A DNA stretch of 30,079 nt from positions 1 to 30,079 of the IMG/VR virus record IMGVR_UViG_3300030331_004565. One strand, written 5' to 3'. The stretch is from a virus. Numbering within the stretch: the stretch's first letter is position 1; every line of letters begins with the position of its first letter. The notes beneath the pieces are model-generated. The model saw only the letters and a program-made list of their open reading frames with translations, was not told the DNA's origin and ran no database searches. A program made the position numbers and the translations under genes. Of the stretch, positions 20,764-28,881 are shown piece by piece.

Positions 20764-21387
20764 ATGAATATAAGTTACGCAATTACAGTATGTAATGAAT
20801 TAGAAGAAATTACCAGATTATTAAATTTTCTTTTAAAATATAGAAGAAAAAATGATGAAATTGTAGTTTTATTTGATAAAGGTAAAGGTACTGCTGAGGT
20901 ATGGAATAGAATCATTGAATTAAAGGGTGAAAAAAATGTAGTATATAAGGCAGAAACCTTTAAACATCATTTTGCTGATTGGAAAAATAAATTAACTAAT
21001 ATGTGTACAGGTGATTATATATTCCAAATAGACGCAGATGAAATCCCACACGAGTTATTAATAGAAAATTTACCAAGTATAATTAAAGACAACCCAGATA
21101 ATGAAGTTTATTTAGTCCCTAGAGTTAATACAGTAACTGGCTTAACTAGTGAACATATAAATAAATGGAGATGGAATGTAGATGAAGAAGAAAGAGTAAA
21201 TTGGCCTGACTATCAATGGCGTGTATGGAAAAATAAACCAGAAATAAAATGGAAAAATAAAGTACATGAGATATTAGAGGGACACAAAACACATGCTTTT
21301 ATACCAGCAATGAAAGAATTAGCATTATATCATCCTAAAACAATAGCTAAACAAGAGGAACAAAATAATTATTATAATACTTTATGA
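20764..21387 (+). CDS. Glycosyltransferase family 2-like
   Basis: A compact 207-residue GT-A enzyme. The N-terminal ISYAITVCNELEEITRLL (3-20) and the metal- and nucleotide-sugar-binding DxD in FQIDADEIP (Asp90, Asp92) are typical of family 2. It is shorter than most family 2 enzymes (250 or more) and ends soon after the acceptor domain, like the small lipopolysaccharide core transferases that contain WRVWKN and W.. . .VHE segments (here at about 156-176). It overlaps the methyltransferase gene by four bases (ATGA). Confidence 0.82.
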   Translation: MNISYAITVCNELEEITRLLNFLLKYRRKNDEIVVLFDKGKGTAEVWNRIIELKGEKNVVYKAETFKHHFADWKNKLTNMCTGDYIFQIDADEIPHELLIENLPSIIKDNPDNEVYLVPRVNTVTGLTSEHINKWRWNVDEEERVNWPDYQWRVWKNKPEIKWKNKVHEILEGHKTHAFIPAMKELALYHPKTIAKQEEQNNYYNTL

Positions 21388-21992
21388 GAGAAACTCAAAG
21401 ATATGAATTATTAAACCATTTAATTGACACTTATAGTTTTGTTAATTATTTAGAAATTGGTGTTTTTTCTGGTGAATGTATTAGAGCTGTTAAAGCGGAA
21501 CATAAAGATGGAGTAGATCCTGGGCACGAAGGTTTTATGGTAGATGAAGTAAATTATCCTATCACTTCAGATAAATTTTTTGAGCTTATAAATGGTCATG
21601 ATATAAAATATGACCTTATTTTTATAGATGGGTTACACCATTATGAACAAGTAAAAAAAGATATTGAAAATAGTTTAAAACACATCCAACCTAATGGTAT
21701 TATAATGATGCATGATTGTAATCCCCTAACTTATGAATCACAATTAGTTCCTAGGCAATGCATTACTTGGCATGGTGATGTTTGGAAAGCATATGTTGAA
21801 TTTAAACAAACACATCCTGCCTTTAATTGTTATGTAGTTGATACTGATTGTGGTTGTGGTGTAATAGTTAATAACGAAGATAAAACTCAAATTCCCATAA
21901 ATTTGGATTTGAATTATAAAGACTTAGAAAAAAATAGAAAAGAACTATTAAATTTAATAACAGTAAAAGAATTTAAAAATATATTTAAATGA
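21384..21992 (+). CDS. Class I SAM-dependent methyltransferase
   Basis: The Rossmann-like SAM site opens with NYLEIGVFSGECI (21-33, motif I). DLIFIDGLHHYE (about 76-87) is the post-motif II strand, and NGIIMMHDCNP (about 104-114) completes a pattern seen in the methyltransferase group found in polysaccharide and glycan clusters (Methyltransf_24 type). It probably O-methylates a sugar of the glycan assembled by its neighbours. A DNA or protein target cannot be excluded but no target-recognition domain is present. It is overlapped by four bases on each side. Confidence 0.83.
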   Translation: MRETQRYELLNHLIDTYSFVNYLEIGVFSGECIRAVKAEHKDGVDPGHEGFMVDEVNYPITSDKFFELINGHDIKYDLIFIDGLHHYEQVKKDIENSLKHIQPNGIIMMHDCNPLTYESQLVPRQCITWHGDVWKAYVEFKQTHPAFNCYVVDTDCGCGVIVNNEDKTQIPINLDLNYKDLEKNRKELLNLITVKEFKNIFK

Positions 21993-22966
21993 AGATATTA
22001 TATGTAACTGATTTTCAAGAAACATCTTTAGAATCTGGAGGGTTTATTAGTGATTATTTAAATGATTTAACTTTTCATGGTCTAAAACAATTATATGGAA
22101 AAGATGTAACTGCTCTTATCCCACCTATTCATTTATATAAAGAAAGTCAAGGTGGGGCTTATAATCATATGTTCCAAACAAATAATATGGAAAGTCACTT
22201 TTGGGGAGGTATGACATCTTTTTATTTATTAGATAGGGATTATGATCCTATAGTATTAGATGGTTCTACTAAGGAAAGAAAAGAATGGTTTGATTCCCTA
22301 AGAGATAGAATTGTATCTAAAGAGTTTGATTTAATCATCTGGGGTAATGCCAGACGTTGTTTACATATGTTTAGAGATGCTAAAGAAATATATCCTAAAG
22401 AACAATTAATACTTTTAGATGGAAATGATGATACTAAATTATTAGATTTAGCGGATCAAGGATACCCATATTTTAAAAGGGAACTAAATGATTATAGTAA
22501 TTTACCTTCCAATATTAAACCAATAACTTTTAGCTACCCAGAAGAAAAAATTGGAAGAAGAACTAAAAATAAAACACAAAAAACAGGAACTGTAATACCT
22601 GGAGATGAAAGTACTTATATTTTTAGGGGAAATTGTTTTTCATTTGATATGGAAAAAAAATATTATAAAGATTATAATAAATCATATTTTGGACTAACAG
22701 AAAAGAAAGCAGGTTGGGATTGTATGAGGCATTATGAAATAATGGGTAATTATTGTTTACCTTACTTTCCCGATTTAATATATTGCCCAAATAATACTTT
22801 ATATAATTTTCCAAAAAAATTAATTATTGAAGGAAATAGATTAATGGACAATTTTGATGAACAAGAATATTTTCGTATATTAGACGAAATGTTTGAATAT
22901 TTTAAAAATAATTTAACAACAAAGGCAGTAGCCCAAGATTTAATAAACAGAATAAATGGAGAATAA
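21989..22966 (+). CDS. Probable glycosyltransferase, GT-B-like
   Basis: A 325-residue protein starting with a strand MKILYVTDF and ending with a block KKAGWDCMRHYEIMGNYC (about 239-256), which in related proteins marks a nucleotide-sugar-binding region of single-domain-fused GT-B enzymes of polysaccharide clusters. LIIWGNARR (about 116-124) and LILLDGNDDTKLLD (about 138-151) are further strands of the N-terminal domain. No DxD is used in this fold. It overlaps the methyltransferase by four bases and the epimerase by eleven. The enzyme class is probable and the specificity unknown. Confidence 0.65.
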   Translation: MKILYVTDFQETSLESGGFISDYLNDLTFHGLKQLYGKDVTALIPPIHLYKESQGGAYNHMFQTNNMESHFWGGMTSFYLLDRDYDPIVLDGSTKERKEWFDSLRDRIVSKEFDLIIWGNARRCLHMFRDAKEIYPKEQLILLDGNDDTKLLDLADQGYPYFKRELNDYSNLPSNIKPITFSYPEEKIGRRTKNKTQKTGTVIPGDESTYIFRGNCFSFDMEKKYYKDYNKSYFGLTEKKAGWDCMRHYEIMGNYCLPYFPDLIYCPNNTLYNFPKKLIIEGNRLMDNFDEQEYFRILDEMFEYFKNNLTTKAVAQDLINRINGE

Positions 22967-23984
22967 AACAGTATTAATAACAGGTGTAGCAGGTTTACTA
23001 GGTAGTAGATTAGCTGACTGGATAATTGAAAATAAACCAGGAACAGAAGTAATTGGTATAGATGATTTAAGTGGGGGGTATAAAGAAAATATTAATTCAA
23101 AAGTTAGATTATATACAAATAATTTATCTACAGATGATATTAGTCACATTTTTGATTTACATAGAATAGATTATGTTTTCCATTTTGCTGCTTATGCTGC
23201 TGAAGGATTATCACCTTTTATACGTACTTTTAACTATGATAATAATTTAAAATCAACAGCCCGCCTAGTTAATGAATGTATAAAGCATGACGTTGAAAGA
23301 CTAGTATTTACATCTTCATTAGCTGTATATGGTCATGGTTATGGTGGTATATTTGATGAAGAACAACAACAAGCACCAATTGATCCTTATGGGATAGCAA
23401 AATATGCTTGCGAAATGGATATTCAAATTGCCGGTGAACAACATGATTTAGACTGGTGTATTATTAGGCCTCATAATGTTTATGGTATTAAACAAAATAT
23501 TTGGGACAAGTATAGAAACGTATTAGGTATTTGGATGTATCAATACTTAACAGAACAACCACTAACAATATTTGGTGATGGTAAACAAACAAGAGCATTT
23601 AGTTATATAGATGATTCATTAGAACCATTATGGAATGCAGCTATTAGACCTGAAGCAAGTAAAGAAATTATTAATTTAGGTGGCATTAAAAGTTACTCTA
23701 TAACTGAAGCAGCTGAAACATTAGTTGATGTATTACAGGAGGAAGAAGGAATAGATGATTTTGAAATCCCAATTCAGTACTTAGAAGCAAGACATGAAGT
23801 TAAACATTCAATACCAACATTCCAAAAATCAATTGATATATTAGGATTTGAACATAAAACTAATTTAAAAGAAGGATTAAGACAAATGTGGGATTGGGCT
23901 AAAAAACAGCCAATGAAAGAAAGATTTGTGTGGGATAATTATGAATTAGATAAAGGTATTTATAGTTTTTGGAAAACAAAATAA
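22956..23984 (+). CDS. NAD-dependent sugar epimerase/dehydratase (extended SDR)
   Basis: A 342-residue extended short-chain dehydrogenase. The NAD-binding GxxGxxG is GVAGLLG (10-16), the acidic residue after strand 2 is in GIDDLSGG (34-41), the catalytic Tyr145 and Lys149 are in DPYGIAKYA, and a Ser sits at 120-121. RPHNVYG and the later QTRAFSYIDD motif are typical of UDP-glucose 4-epimerase relatives. It would make or convert a nucleotide sugar, so the phage may supply its own activated sugar to the neighbouring transferases. It is the only nucleotide-sugar enzyme seen in the run. Confidence 0.92.
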   Translation: MENKTVLITGVAGLLGSRLADWIIENKPGTEVIGIDDLSGGYKENINSKVRLYTNNLSTDDISHIFDLHRIDYVFHFAAYAAEGLSPFIRTFNYDNNLKSTARLVNECIKHDVERLVFTSSLAVYGHGYGGIFDEEQQQAPIDPYGIAKYACEMDIQIAGEQHDLDWCIIRPHNVYGIKQNIWDKYRNVLGIWMYQYLTEQPLTIFGDGKQTRAFSYIDDSLEPLWNAAIRPEASKEIINLGGIKSYSITEAAETLVDVLQEEEGIDDFEIPIQYLEARHEVKHSIPTFQKSIDILGFEHKTNLKEGLRQMWDWAKKQPMKERFVWDNYELDKGIYSFWKTK

Positions 23985-24766
23985 TGGAAAATATAGTATT
24001 ATATTGTAAAAGTTATGATAGAGATTTAGATAGAGTTATAGAACTATCTAATAGTATTAAAAAGTATAATAAAGATAATATACCTTTTTATATTTCGGTA
24101 CCATCTAAAGACGTATCCTTATTCAAAAGCAAATTACCTCATTATACCCAAATAATAGAAGATGAAAGTGTATTTGAACATAAAATACCTAGCGGGTGGC
24201 ATTATCAACAATATATAAAAGCATTCTTTTATAAGTTAAAAATTAGTAAATATTATGTAAGTTTAGATAGTGATTGTTATTTCTTTAAAGACTTTTATAT
24301 TAGTGACTTTTTATATAAAGAAGATATACCTTATATGGTAATGACACAACATGGAGATATGTTAGAATGGACTGATAGATATCATAAAGAATGTTTTCCA
24401 TTCAACCCAAGAGAATCTCATGAAAGTGACTATAACTTTATTAAATCCATATTTGGGAGAGAAGGAAAAATATATCATTATGGTCCTAATCCTTTTATTT
24501 GGAATACAGAAGTTTGGGAGTGGTTAGATAAAGAAATAGGCATTATAAAAGCATTCGCAGATAGACCTAATGAATTAAACTGGTATGGTGAAGCTACTTT
24601 AGCTAAAGGAGATAAATTTATGCCTTGTGATCCTTTATTTAAATGTTTTCACTATGAGGCACAATATAGTTTTTATAAACAATTAGGATGGACAGAAGAA
24701 CATCTAAAACCTCAATATATGGGAGTAGTTATGCAGTCTAATTGTAATTTACCTATTAAATATTAA
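23984..24766 (+). CDS. DUF6492-like glycosyltransferase
   Basis: I start this gene at the ATG at 23984, which shares its first base with the epimerase stop codon; an in-frame TTG at 23969 would lie inside the epimerase. The 260-residue product has VLYCKSYDRD near the N-terminus, a DxD-like DSD at about 95-97 (YYVSLDSDCYF), and GWHYQQYIKAF (about 71-81) and NPFIWNTEVWEW segments seen in the DUF6492 group of GT-A-like proteins. It probably transfers a sugar. Neither donor nor acceptor can be told from the sequence. Confidence 0.72.
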   Translation: MENIVLYCKSYDRDLDRVIELSNSIKKYNKDNIPFYISVPSKDVSLFKSKLPHYTQIIEDESVFEHKIPSGWHYQQYIKAFFYKLKISKYYVSLDSDCYFFKDFYISDFLYKEDIPYMVMTQHGDMLEWTDRYHKECFPFNPRESHESDYNFIKSIFGREGKIYHYGPNPFIWNTEVWEWLDKEIGIIKAFADRPNELNWYGEATLAKGDKFMPCDPLFKCFHYEAQYSFYKQLGWTEEHLKPQYMGVVMQSNCNLPIKY

Positions 24767-24768
24767 AT

Positions 24769-25608
24769 ATGATAACATTTTGTATAAGCACTTATAATAA
24801 TTTACCTTACTTAAAAATAGCTATAGATTCAGTTAGAAAAAATAGTTATTTTAAAGATGCTCCTTTCGTTATTCATGCTGAAAATTGCAATGACGGAACT
24901 GATATATGGTTAAAAGAAAATATGCATAAATATGATTTAGATGTTTATATAGATCATAATGATAATCCTAAAGGAATAGGTGGAGGAATGAATTTTTGTG
25001 CTGATAAAGTAAAAACAGAGTATATAATGTTTTTACATTCTGATTTTTATGTAACTACTAATTGGGATAAAACATTATTAGAGGTATTTGATAAATATCC
25101 TGATGACAAAATGTGGGTTTGTTCTCATAGAATAGAACCTCAAATGTTCCCTAATAGTCAAAATAGACCAGGCACAGTTATACTTCCAAAAGAAGCATTT
25201 GGTGCCTATCATAATGATTTTAAAGGAGAAATATTTAATGAATGGGCTAAAGAATTTACTAGTGCAAATGATTTTGAAGTTCCTAAAGGTGAAGGGGTAA
25301 GTGGTTTAATAAGAAAAAAAGATTGGGATCAAATTGGGGGTAATGATCCTTTATTTGCACCCGCTAGTTGGGAAGATATGGATTTATTTTTAAGAATGTT
25401 GAAAGAAGATTATAAATTTATTTTAACTTCTAAATCATTAGTATGGCATTTTGGGGCTAGAGGTAGTCATAGATTAGAAGAGAATAACAATCAATCATCA
25501 GAAAGACAAATAAAAGCAGAAAGAGAAAATGCCCAAAAATGGGTTAAAAAATGGGGTTCAATGCCTAAATTTGATAAATATGGAATGATATGCGGTTTGA
25601 AGAAATAA
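24769..25608 (+). CDS. Glycosyltransferase family 2
   Basis: A 279-residue GT-A enzyme. The N-terminal ITFCISTYNNLPYLKIAIDSV (2-22) is the family 2 start, and MFLHSDFYV (87-95) holds the SD variant of the DxD site. The acceptor part has APASWEDMDLFLRML with the ED pair of family 2, then LVWHFGARGSHR. It is clearly related to the enzyme at 26429, which shares the same order of motifs, so the two are probably tandem paralogues. It overlaps the next gene by 19 bases. Confidence 0.88.
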   Translation: MITFCISTYNNLPYLKIAIDSVRKNSYFKDAPFVIHAENCNDGTDIWLKENMHKYDLDVYIDHNDNPKGIGGGMNFCADKVKTEYIMFLHSDFYVTTNWDKTLLEVFDKYPDDKMWVCSHRIEPQMFPNSQNRPGTVILPKEAFGAYHNDFKGEIFNEWAKEFTSANDFEVPKGEGVSGLIRKKDWDQIGGNDPLFAPASWEDMDLFLRMLKEDYKFILTSKSLVWHFGARGSHRLEENNNQSSERQIKAERENAQKWVKKWGSMPKFDKYGMICGLKK

Positions 25609-26429
25609 TACAAAAATGTGACGCTATAGTTTTACCAGCTTTTATTGCTGGAGAGGAAGATATTGATAGAATAGATAAATTACAGTCAATAAATAAAAAA
25701 TTTAATAATTTATTTTCAAAAACTATTATTTGTGTTAATTATCTATCTTTAGATATAAGAGATAAATATATGAGTAAAGCTGAAGAATTATTTAATAAAC
25801 ATTTTAATGATGTAGATTATATTCATAATAAAACTAACTTTACTAATGTTAGATCATTATGTGAACAGGAAGAACAATTAATACAATTATGTAAATCTCG
25901 TGATTATAAATTTATATGTAAAACAATGGATCATGTAGTTATTCTTGAAGAAGCTTATAATTTATTATTAGATGATACATCTGATTTTTATTATACTAAT
26001 GGCATTGGGGCTCAAAGATGTTTAGATTGGGATAATGATATAGAACGTATAATGAAAGATACATTTTTCCCACAAACTAATTTTTATTTTTTAGATGTAA
26101 GCAAAATAGATTATATATATGATCTTAAAGATGTTGAGAAAAAGCATTTAGAGTATGAAGCAGAAGAACAAAGAATACAAGCAATAGATCCTGAATATAG
26201 ATTCCATCCTCAATTAAACGGATATTTTGTATGTTGTGAAGATGAAACTGGTAAAATGGCAGTTAGAAACAATTTAAATAAGTTTGATATGATACCTAAA
26301 GATAAGTTTGAATTATTAATTAGAAAGGTTATAGCTAATTTAATAGCGGATCCATCTTTTAAAAATTTATCAACTTGTGGAATATTGCATTACCAATATT
26401 TAGATGAACCTGTAGGAAAATTAATATAA
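25590..26429 (+). CDS. Unknown protein, 279 aa, in the glycan cluster
   Basis: The sequence begins with a possible Rossmann or GT-A first strand (CDAIVLPAFIAGEEDIDRI). It continues with NNLFSKTIICVNYLSL and a CKSRDYKFICKTMDHVVILEEAY stretch at about 103-125 that could be a GT-A metal-binding region with an MD pair in place of DxD. The C-terminal part (from about 190) is helical, with HPQLNGYFVCCEDETGKMAVR. It lies between two paralogous family 2 glycosyltransferases and overlaps one of them, so a sugar-related role is likely. I cannot assign a family from the sequence. Confidence 0.65.
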   Translation: MRFEEIIQKCDAIVLPAFIAGEEDIDRIDKLQSINKKFNNLFSKTIICVNYLSLDIRDKYMSKAEELFNKHFNDVDYIHNKTNFTNVRSLCEQEEQLIQLCKSRDYKFICKTMDHVVILEEAYNLLLDDTSDFYYTNGIGAQRCLDWDNDIERIMKDTFFPQTNFYFLDVSKIDYIYDLKDVEKKHLEYEAEEQRIQAIDPEYRFHPQLNGYFVCCEDETGKMAVRNNLNKFDMIPKDKFELLIRKVIANLIADPSFKNLSTCGILHYQYLDEPVGKLI

Positions 26430-27472
26430 TGATAAGCATAGTAATACCTAGTTATAATAACTTAAGGCATTTAAAAAATGCCTATGAAAGTGTAAGAAAA
26501 CACTATCAAGATAAAGTTGAGTTAATTTTAATTGATGATGGAAGTGATGATGGTACTTTTGAATGGTTAAAAACACTTAATGATAAGAATTTAGTTTATT
26601 GGAGAGAGAAAAAAAGAGTAGGTCATACTATATTATATGATAGAGGTATAGGTGTGGCTAAAAATGAAATTGTAGGTATATTACATGCTGACATGTATAT
26701 TGCCCCTAATTATGTTGAAAATCTAATCAAACATTTAAAACCAGGAATGGTTGTTTGTGCTACTAGAGTAGAACCACCTTTACATCCAGAAGGTAATGAA
26801 AAAATAATTAGGGATTTTGGTATGGACTTTGATTCATTAGATATAGAAGGTTTTTATAATTTTGCAATTCAAGAATCGGATGATGTTAAAGGATTAACTA
26901 GTAGAGGTATGTTTGCCCCTTGGATTTTATATAAAAAAGATTTTCAAGCAATGGGTGGACACGATCCTAAATTTGCACCTTTTCCATATGAGGACTCAGA
27001 CATATTTCAAAGATGGTTAATAGCTGGTTATGAATTAATTCAAAGTAGAGATGCCTTAGTTTATCATTTAACTTGTAGAGGCCACAGGTGGAATAAAGAA
27101 ATAGGTAAAAACGATGATGAATTTAAACAATTTGAAGAAAATGCTAGAAAACATTATCTTCAAAAGTGGGGTAGTTGGATCCAAAACGATAATTTTGGTC
27201 ACCCTATATTAATACCAGTATATAATAAGAAATTAATTATGAATAATCCAAACCCCCAATTAGAATCTATTAAAGATTGGTTTAATGGTGGTGATGATGT
27301 AATTGTTACTATGGATGGTAATAAATTTACAGCTATTGACTTTGATTATATAACAAAACTTAATCAAATAATTGAAGATAATGGGTCTGTAGGTGAATTT
27401 GAATTAGGTAACTTACACATTAAAATTAATAAAGTAGAAGATATCTCAAAGTCTTTTAACATTCCCGCGTAA
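26429..27472 (+). CDS. Glycosyltransferase family 2 with C-terminal extension
   Basis: A 347-residue enzyme with the complete family 2 signature: MISIVIPSYNNLRHL (1-15), LIDDGSDDGT (34-43) for UDP-sugar binding, and GILHADMY (83-90) for metal. The acceptor part mirrors the enzyme at 24769: FAPFPYEDSDIFQRW, then LVYHLTCRGHRW. After about residue 265 it has an added segment of roughly 80 residues without family 2 motifs (ESIKDWFNGGDDVIVTMDG and a strand-rich end), absent from its paralogue. It shares its first base with the upstream stop codon and closes the glycan run. Confidence 0.88.
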   Translation: MISIVIPSYNNLRHLKNAYESVRKHYQDKVELILIDDGSDDGTFEWLKTLNDKNLVYWREKKRVGHTILYDRGIGVAKNEIVGILHADMYIAPNYVENLIKHLKPGMVVCATRVEPPLHPEGNEKIIRDFGMDFDSLDIEGFYNFAIQESDDVKGLTSRGMFAPWILYKKDFQAMGGHDPKFAPFPYEDSDIFQRWLIAGYELIQSRDALVYHLTCRGHRWNKEIGKNDDEFKQFEENARKHYLQKWGSWIQNDNFGHPILIPVYNKKLIMNNPNPQLESIKDWFNGGDDVIVTMDGNKFTAIDFDYITKLNQIIEDNGSVGEFELGNLHIKINKVEDISKSFNIPA

Positions 27473-27475
27473 AAA

Positions 27476-27507
27476 TTTGGTTACCATAGAGAGAGTTCGT
27501 ATATTTA
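27476..27507 (+). promoter_or_regulatory. Bacteroidota-type promoter, copy 1 of a near-identical pair
   Basis: TTTG at 27476-27479, a 20-base spacer and TATATTTA at 27500-27507 preceded by GAGAGAGTTCG. It begins three bases after the stop codon of the last glycosyltransferase and lies 23 bases before the ATG at 27531. Confidence 0.72.
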
Positions 27508-27530
27508 CCAACAAATTAAAAAAACAATAT

Positions 27531-27668
27531 ATGACTAAAATTATAGATGGAATGGTTTATGATAGCGAAACTGATAAGTGGGTAACTATCGAAGAATATA
27601 ATAAAGAATACGATAAAATTGAATGCTCAGCCGACCAAGATTGGGAATGGCACTATGCAAGTGAATAA
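27531..27668 (+). CDS. Small hypothetical protein, 45 aa
   Basis: I start this gene at the ATG at 27531; the in-frame TTG at 27477 lies in the promoter and would be upstream of the transcript. The product is acidic and aromatic (WVTIEEYNKEY in the middle, DQDWEWHYASE at the end) with no membrane segment. It is flanked on both sides by near-identical promoters. It has no recognised family. A short acidic protein with its own strong promoter in a phage could be a host-takeover or DNA-mimic protein, but that is only a guess from composition. Confidence 0.6.
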   Translation: MTKIIDGMVYDSETDKWVTIEEYNKEYDKIECSADQDWEWHYASE

Positions 27669-27685
27669 AGATTCCTACGGGAAAA

Positions 27686-27717
27686 TTTGGATACTCGGGA
27701 GAGAGTTCGTATATTTA
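27686..27717 (+). promoter_or_regulatory. Bacteroidota-type promoter, copy 2 of a near-identical pair
   Basis: TTTG at 27686-27689, a 20-base spacer and TATATTTA at 27710-27717, again with GAGAGAGTTCG before the -7. The ATG of the next gene is at 27749, about 25 bases after the likely transcript start. Confidence 0.72.
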
Positions 27718-27748
27718 CAAAGTATTAATAATTAAAACAATAAAGGTT

Positions 27749-28531
27749 ATGTCAAACGTAGAATTACAATTAGATTTATTTGAAGGTCAAATTTTAACAA
27801 CTGAACAAGAAAACACAGTTCGTGAATTTATTGATTCAAAAGAAAAAGCTGCTACTAGTAGAGCAGATTACAACAAAAGGTTAGAAGAAACATTAAAAGA
27901 AGCTGGATTTCAAAGAACTCAGTATGTAAATGATTTTAAAATAGTAACTAAACAAAATGAAAAAAAGTCATTTGGTTATGGTGATAATAGATTTACTACT
28001 GAAGTTTCTTATAAAGATTATACAGGTGGAATTGCATTAAAATATAACTATTTTTGTACTTCATCAAGAACATTAAAAACAAGTACAGCATGGGTTACTT
28101 TAGAAAAAGAATGGTCACGTGGTGCTTATAGAACAAAGTTATCATGTAGTTCAGTTACTCCACAGTATAGAGCATATTTACCAACTAGTTTATTAGAAAA
28201 ATTGAATGAAAAAAATCAAAAAGCAGTTAATAAATTAGAAAGGAATAAGAGAGAAATGAAAATGTTTAATTATACTAAAGCTAAATATGAGAAATTATAT
28301 CCTGAAGCTACTGTTACTAAATCAGAAACATATACTAGTTGGAGAAGTTGGGAGCCATTAGTAAAAGTTACATTTAAAAGTGGTAGTTATGTTGAGTTTT
28401 ATTTAGGTAGAGAAAAAGATGGTGAGTATGTTAAACAAAGATACAATGCCATTAAACCAAAGGAAAAAACAACTAAACAATGGATGGATATATTTAATAA
28501 CCAAAAAGCAAAAATAGAAAAAGCAGCGTAA
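27749..28531 (+). CDS. Hypothetical protein, 260 aa
   Basis: A soluble, basic protein with a QLDLFEGQ start and a helical N-terminal third (about 17-50, with many Glu/Lys). A strand-rich middle (about 75-130) is rich in Tyr, Thr and Ser, with KYNYFCTSSRTLKTSTAW in its centre. A second helix (about 150-175) is followed by a strand-rich end (VKVTFKSGSYVEFYLG). No domain is recognised. It has a dedicated promoter 32 bases upstream and an A/T-rich leader without Shine-Dalgarno sequence, and its stop shares a base with the next start (TAATG). Confidence 0.8.
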   Translation: MSNVELQLDLFEGQILTTEQENTVREFIDSKEKAATSRADYNKRLEETLKEAGFQRTQYVNDFKIVTKQNEKKSFGYGDNRFTTEVSYKDYTGGIALKYNYFCTSSRTLKTSTAWVTLEKEWSRGAYRTKLSCSSVTPQYRAYLPTSLLEKLNEKNQKAVNKLERNKREMKMFNYTKAKYEKLYPEATVTKSETYTSWRSWEPLVKVTFKSGSYVEFYLGREKDGEYVKQRYNAIKPKEKTTKQWMDIFNNQKAKIEKAA

Positions 28532-28881
28532 TGAAGTATTATGATTTATTAATAGGAATAGCGGCCTTCGTGGTCGCTCATGTCCTAACATTTTTTCAAT
28601 TAAATGGTCAATTTTTTAAAATAGATTGGTTTAGGAAAAATGAAATATGGGTAGCAGCAGCAGGTATAATACTATCGTTTTTTTATATTTGGGGTACAAA
28701 ATATTCTGTTATAGGATTTAATGGTTTATTATGGCCGGCAAGATTTATTGGATTCGGAGTTGGAATGATTATTTACGCAATAGGTGTTTGGTATTTCTTT
28801 AGTGAAGGAATTACCCCAAAAACTGCTGTTAGTTTAGTATTAGCATTATTATTAATTTGTATACAAGTATTATGGAAGTAA
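28531..28881 (+). CDS. Integral membrane protein, 116 aa
   Basis: Four hydrophobic segments can be seen: about residues 5-22 (LLIGIAAFVVAHVLTFF), 40-56 (WVAAAGIILSFFYIWG), 70-90 (PARFIGFGVGMIIYAIGVWYF) and 98-114 (AVSLVLALLLICIQVLW). Charged residues are few and lie mostly between segments 1 and 2, so it is probably a small four-helix inner-membrane protein. It resembles no family I can name. A GC-rich hairpin lies near the start of the gene (28561-28577). It overlaps the next gene by ten bases. Confidence 0.8.
   Translation: MKYYDLLIGIAAFVVAHVLTFFQLNGQFFKIDWFRKNEIWVAAAGIILSFFYIWGTKYSVIGFNGLLWPARFIGFGVGMIIYAIGVWYFFSEGITPKTAVSLVLALLLICIQVLWK

Noticed and set aside
22866-22875. TTTCGTATAT inside the 21989-22966 gene as an internal promoter
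   Set aside because: It encodes Phe-Arg-Ile in frame and has no TTTG at 19-20 bases upstream; it looks like chance.
27477-27530. Longer version of the 45-residue protein starting at TTG 27477
   Set aside because: It would read through the promoter -33 and -7 elements; the ATG at 27531 is at a normal distance from the likely transcript start.
28561-28577. GC-rich hairpin (GCGGCC, loop TTCGT, GGTCGC) as a terminator or regulatory element
   Set aside because: It is inside the coding region of a membrane protein, has no T-run after it, and can be explained by codon choice; kept only as a curiosity.
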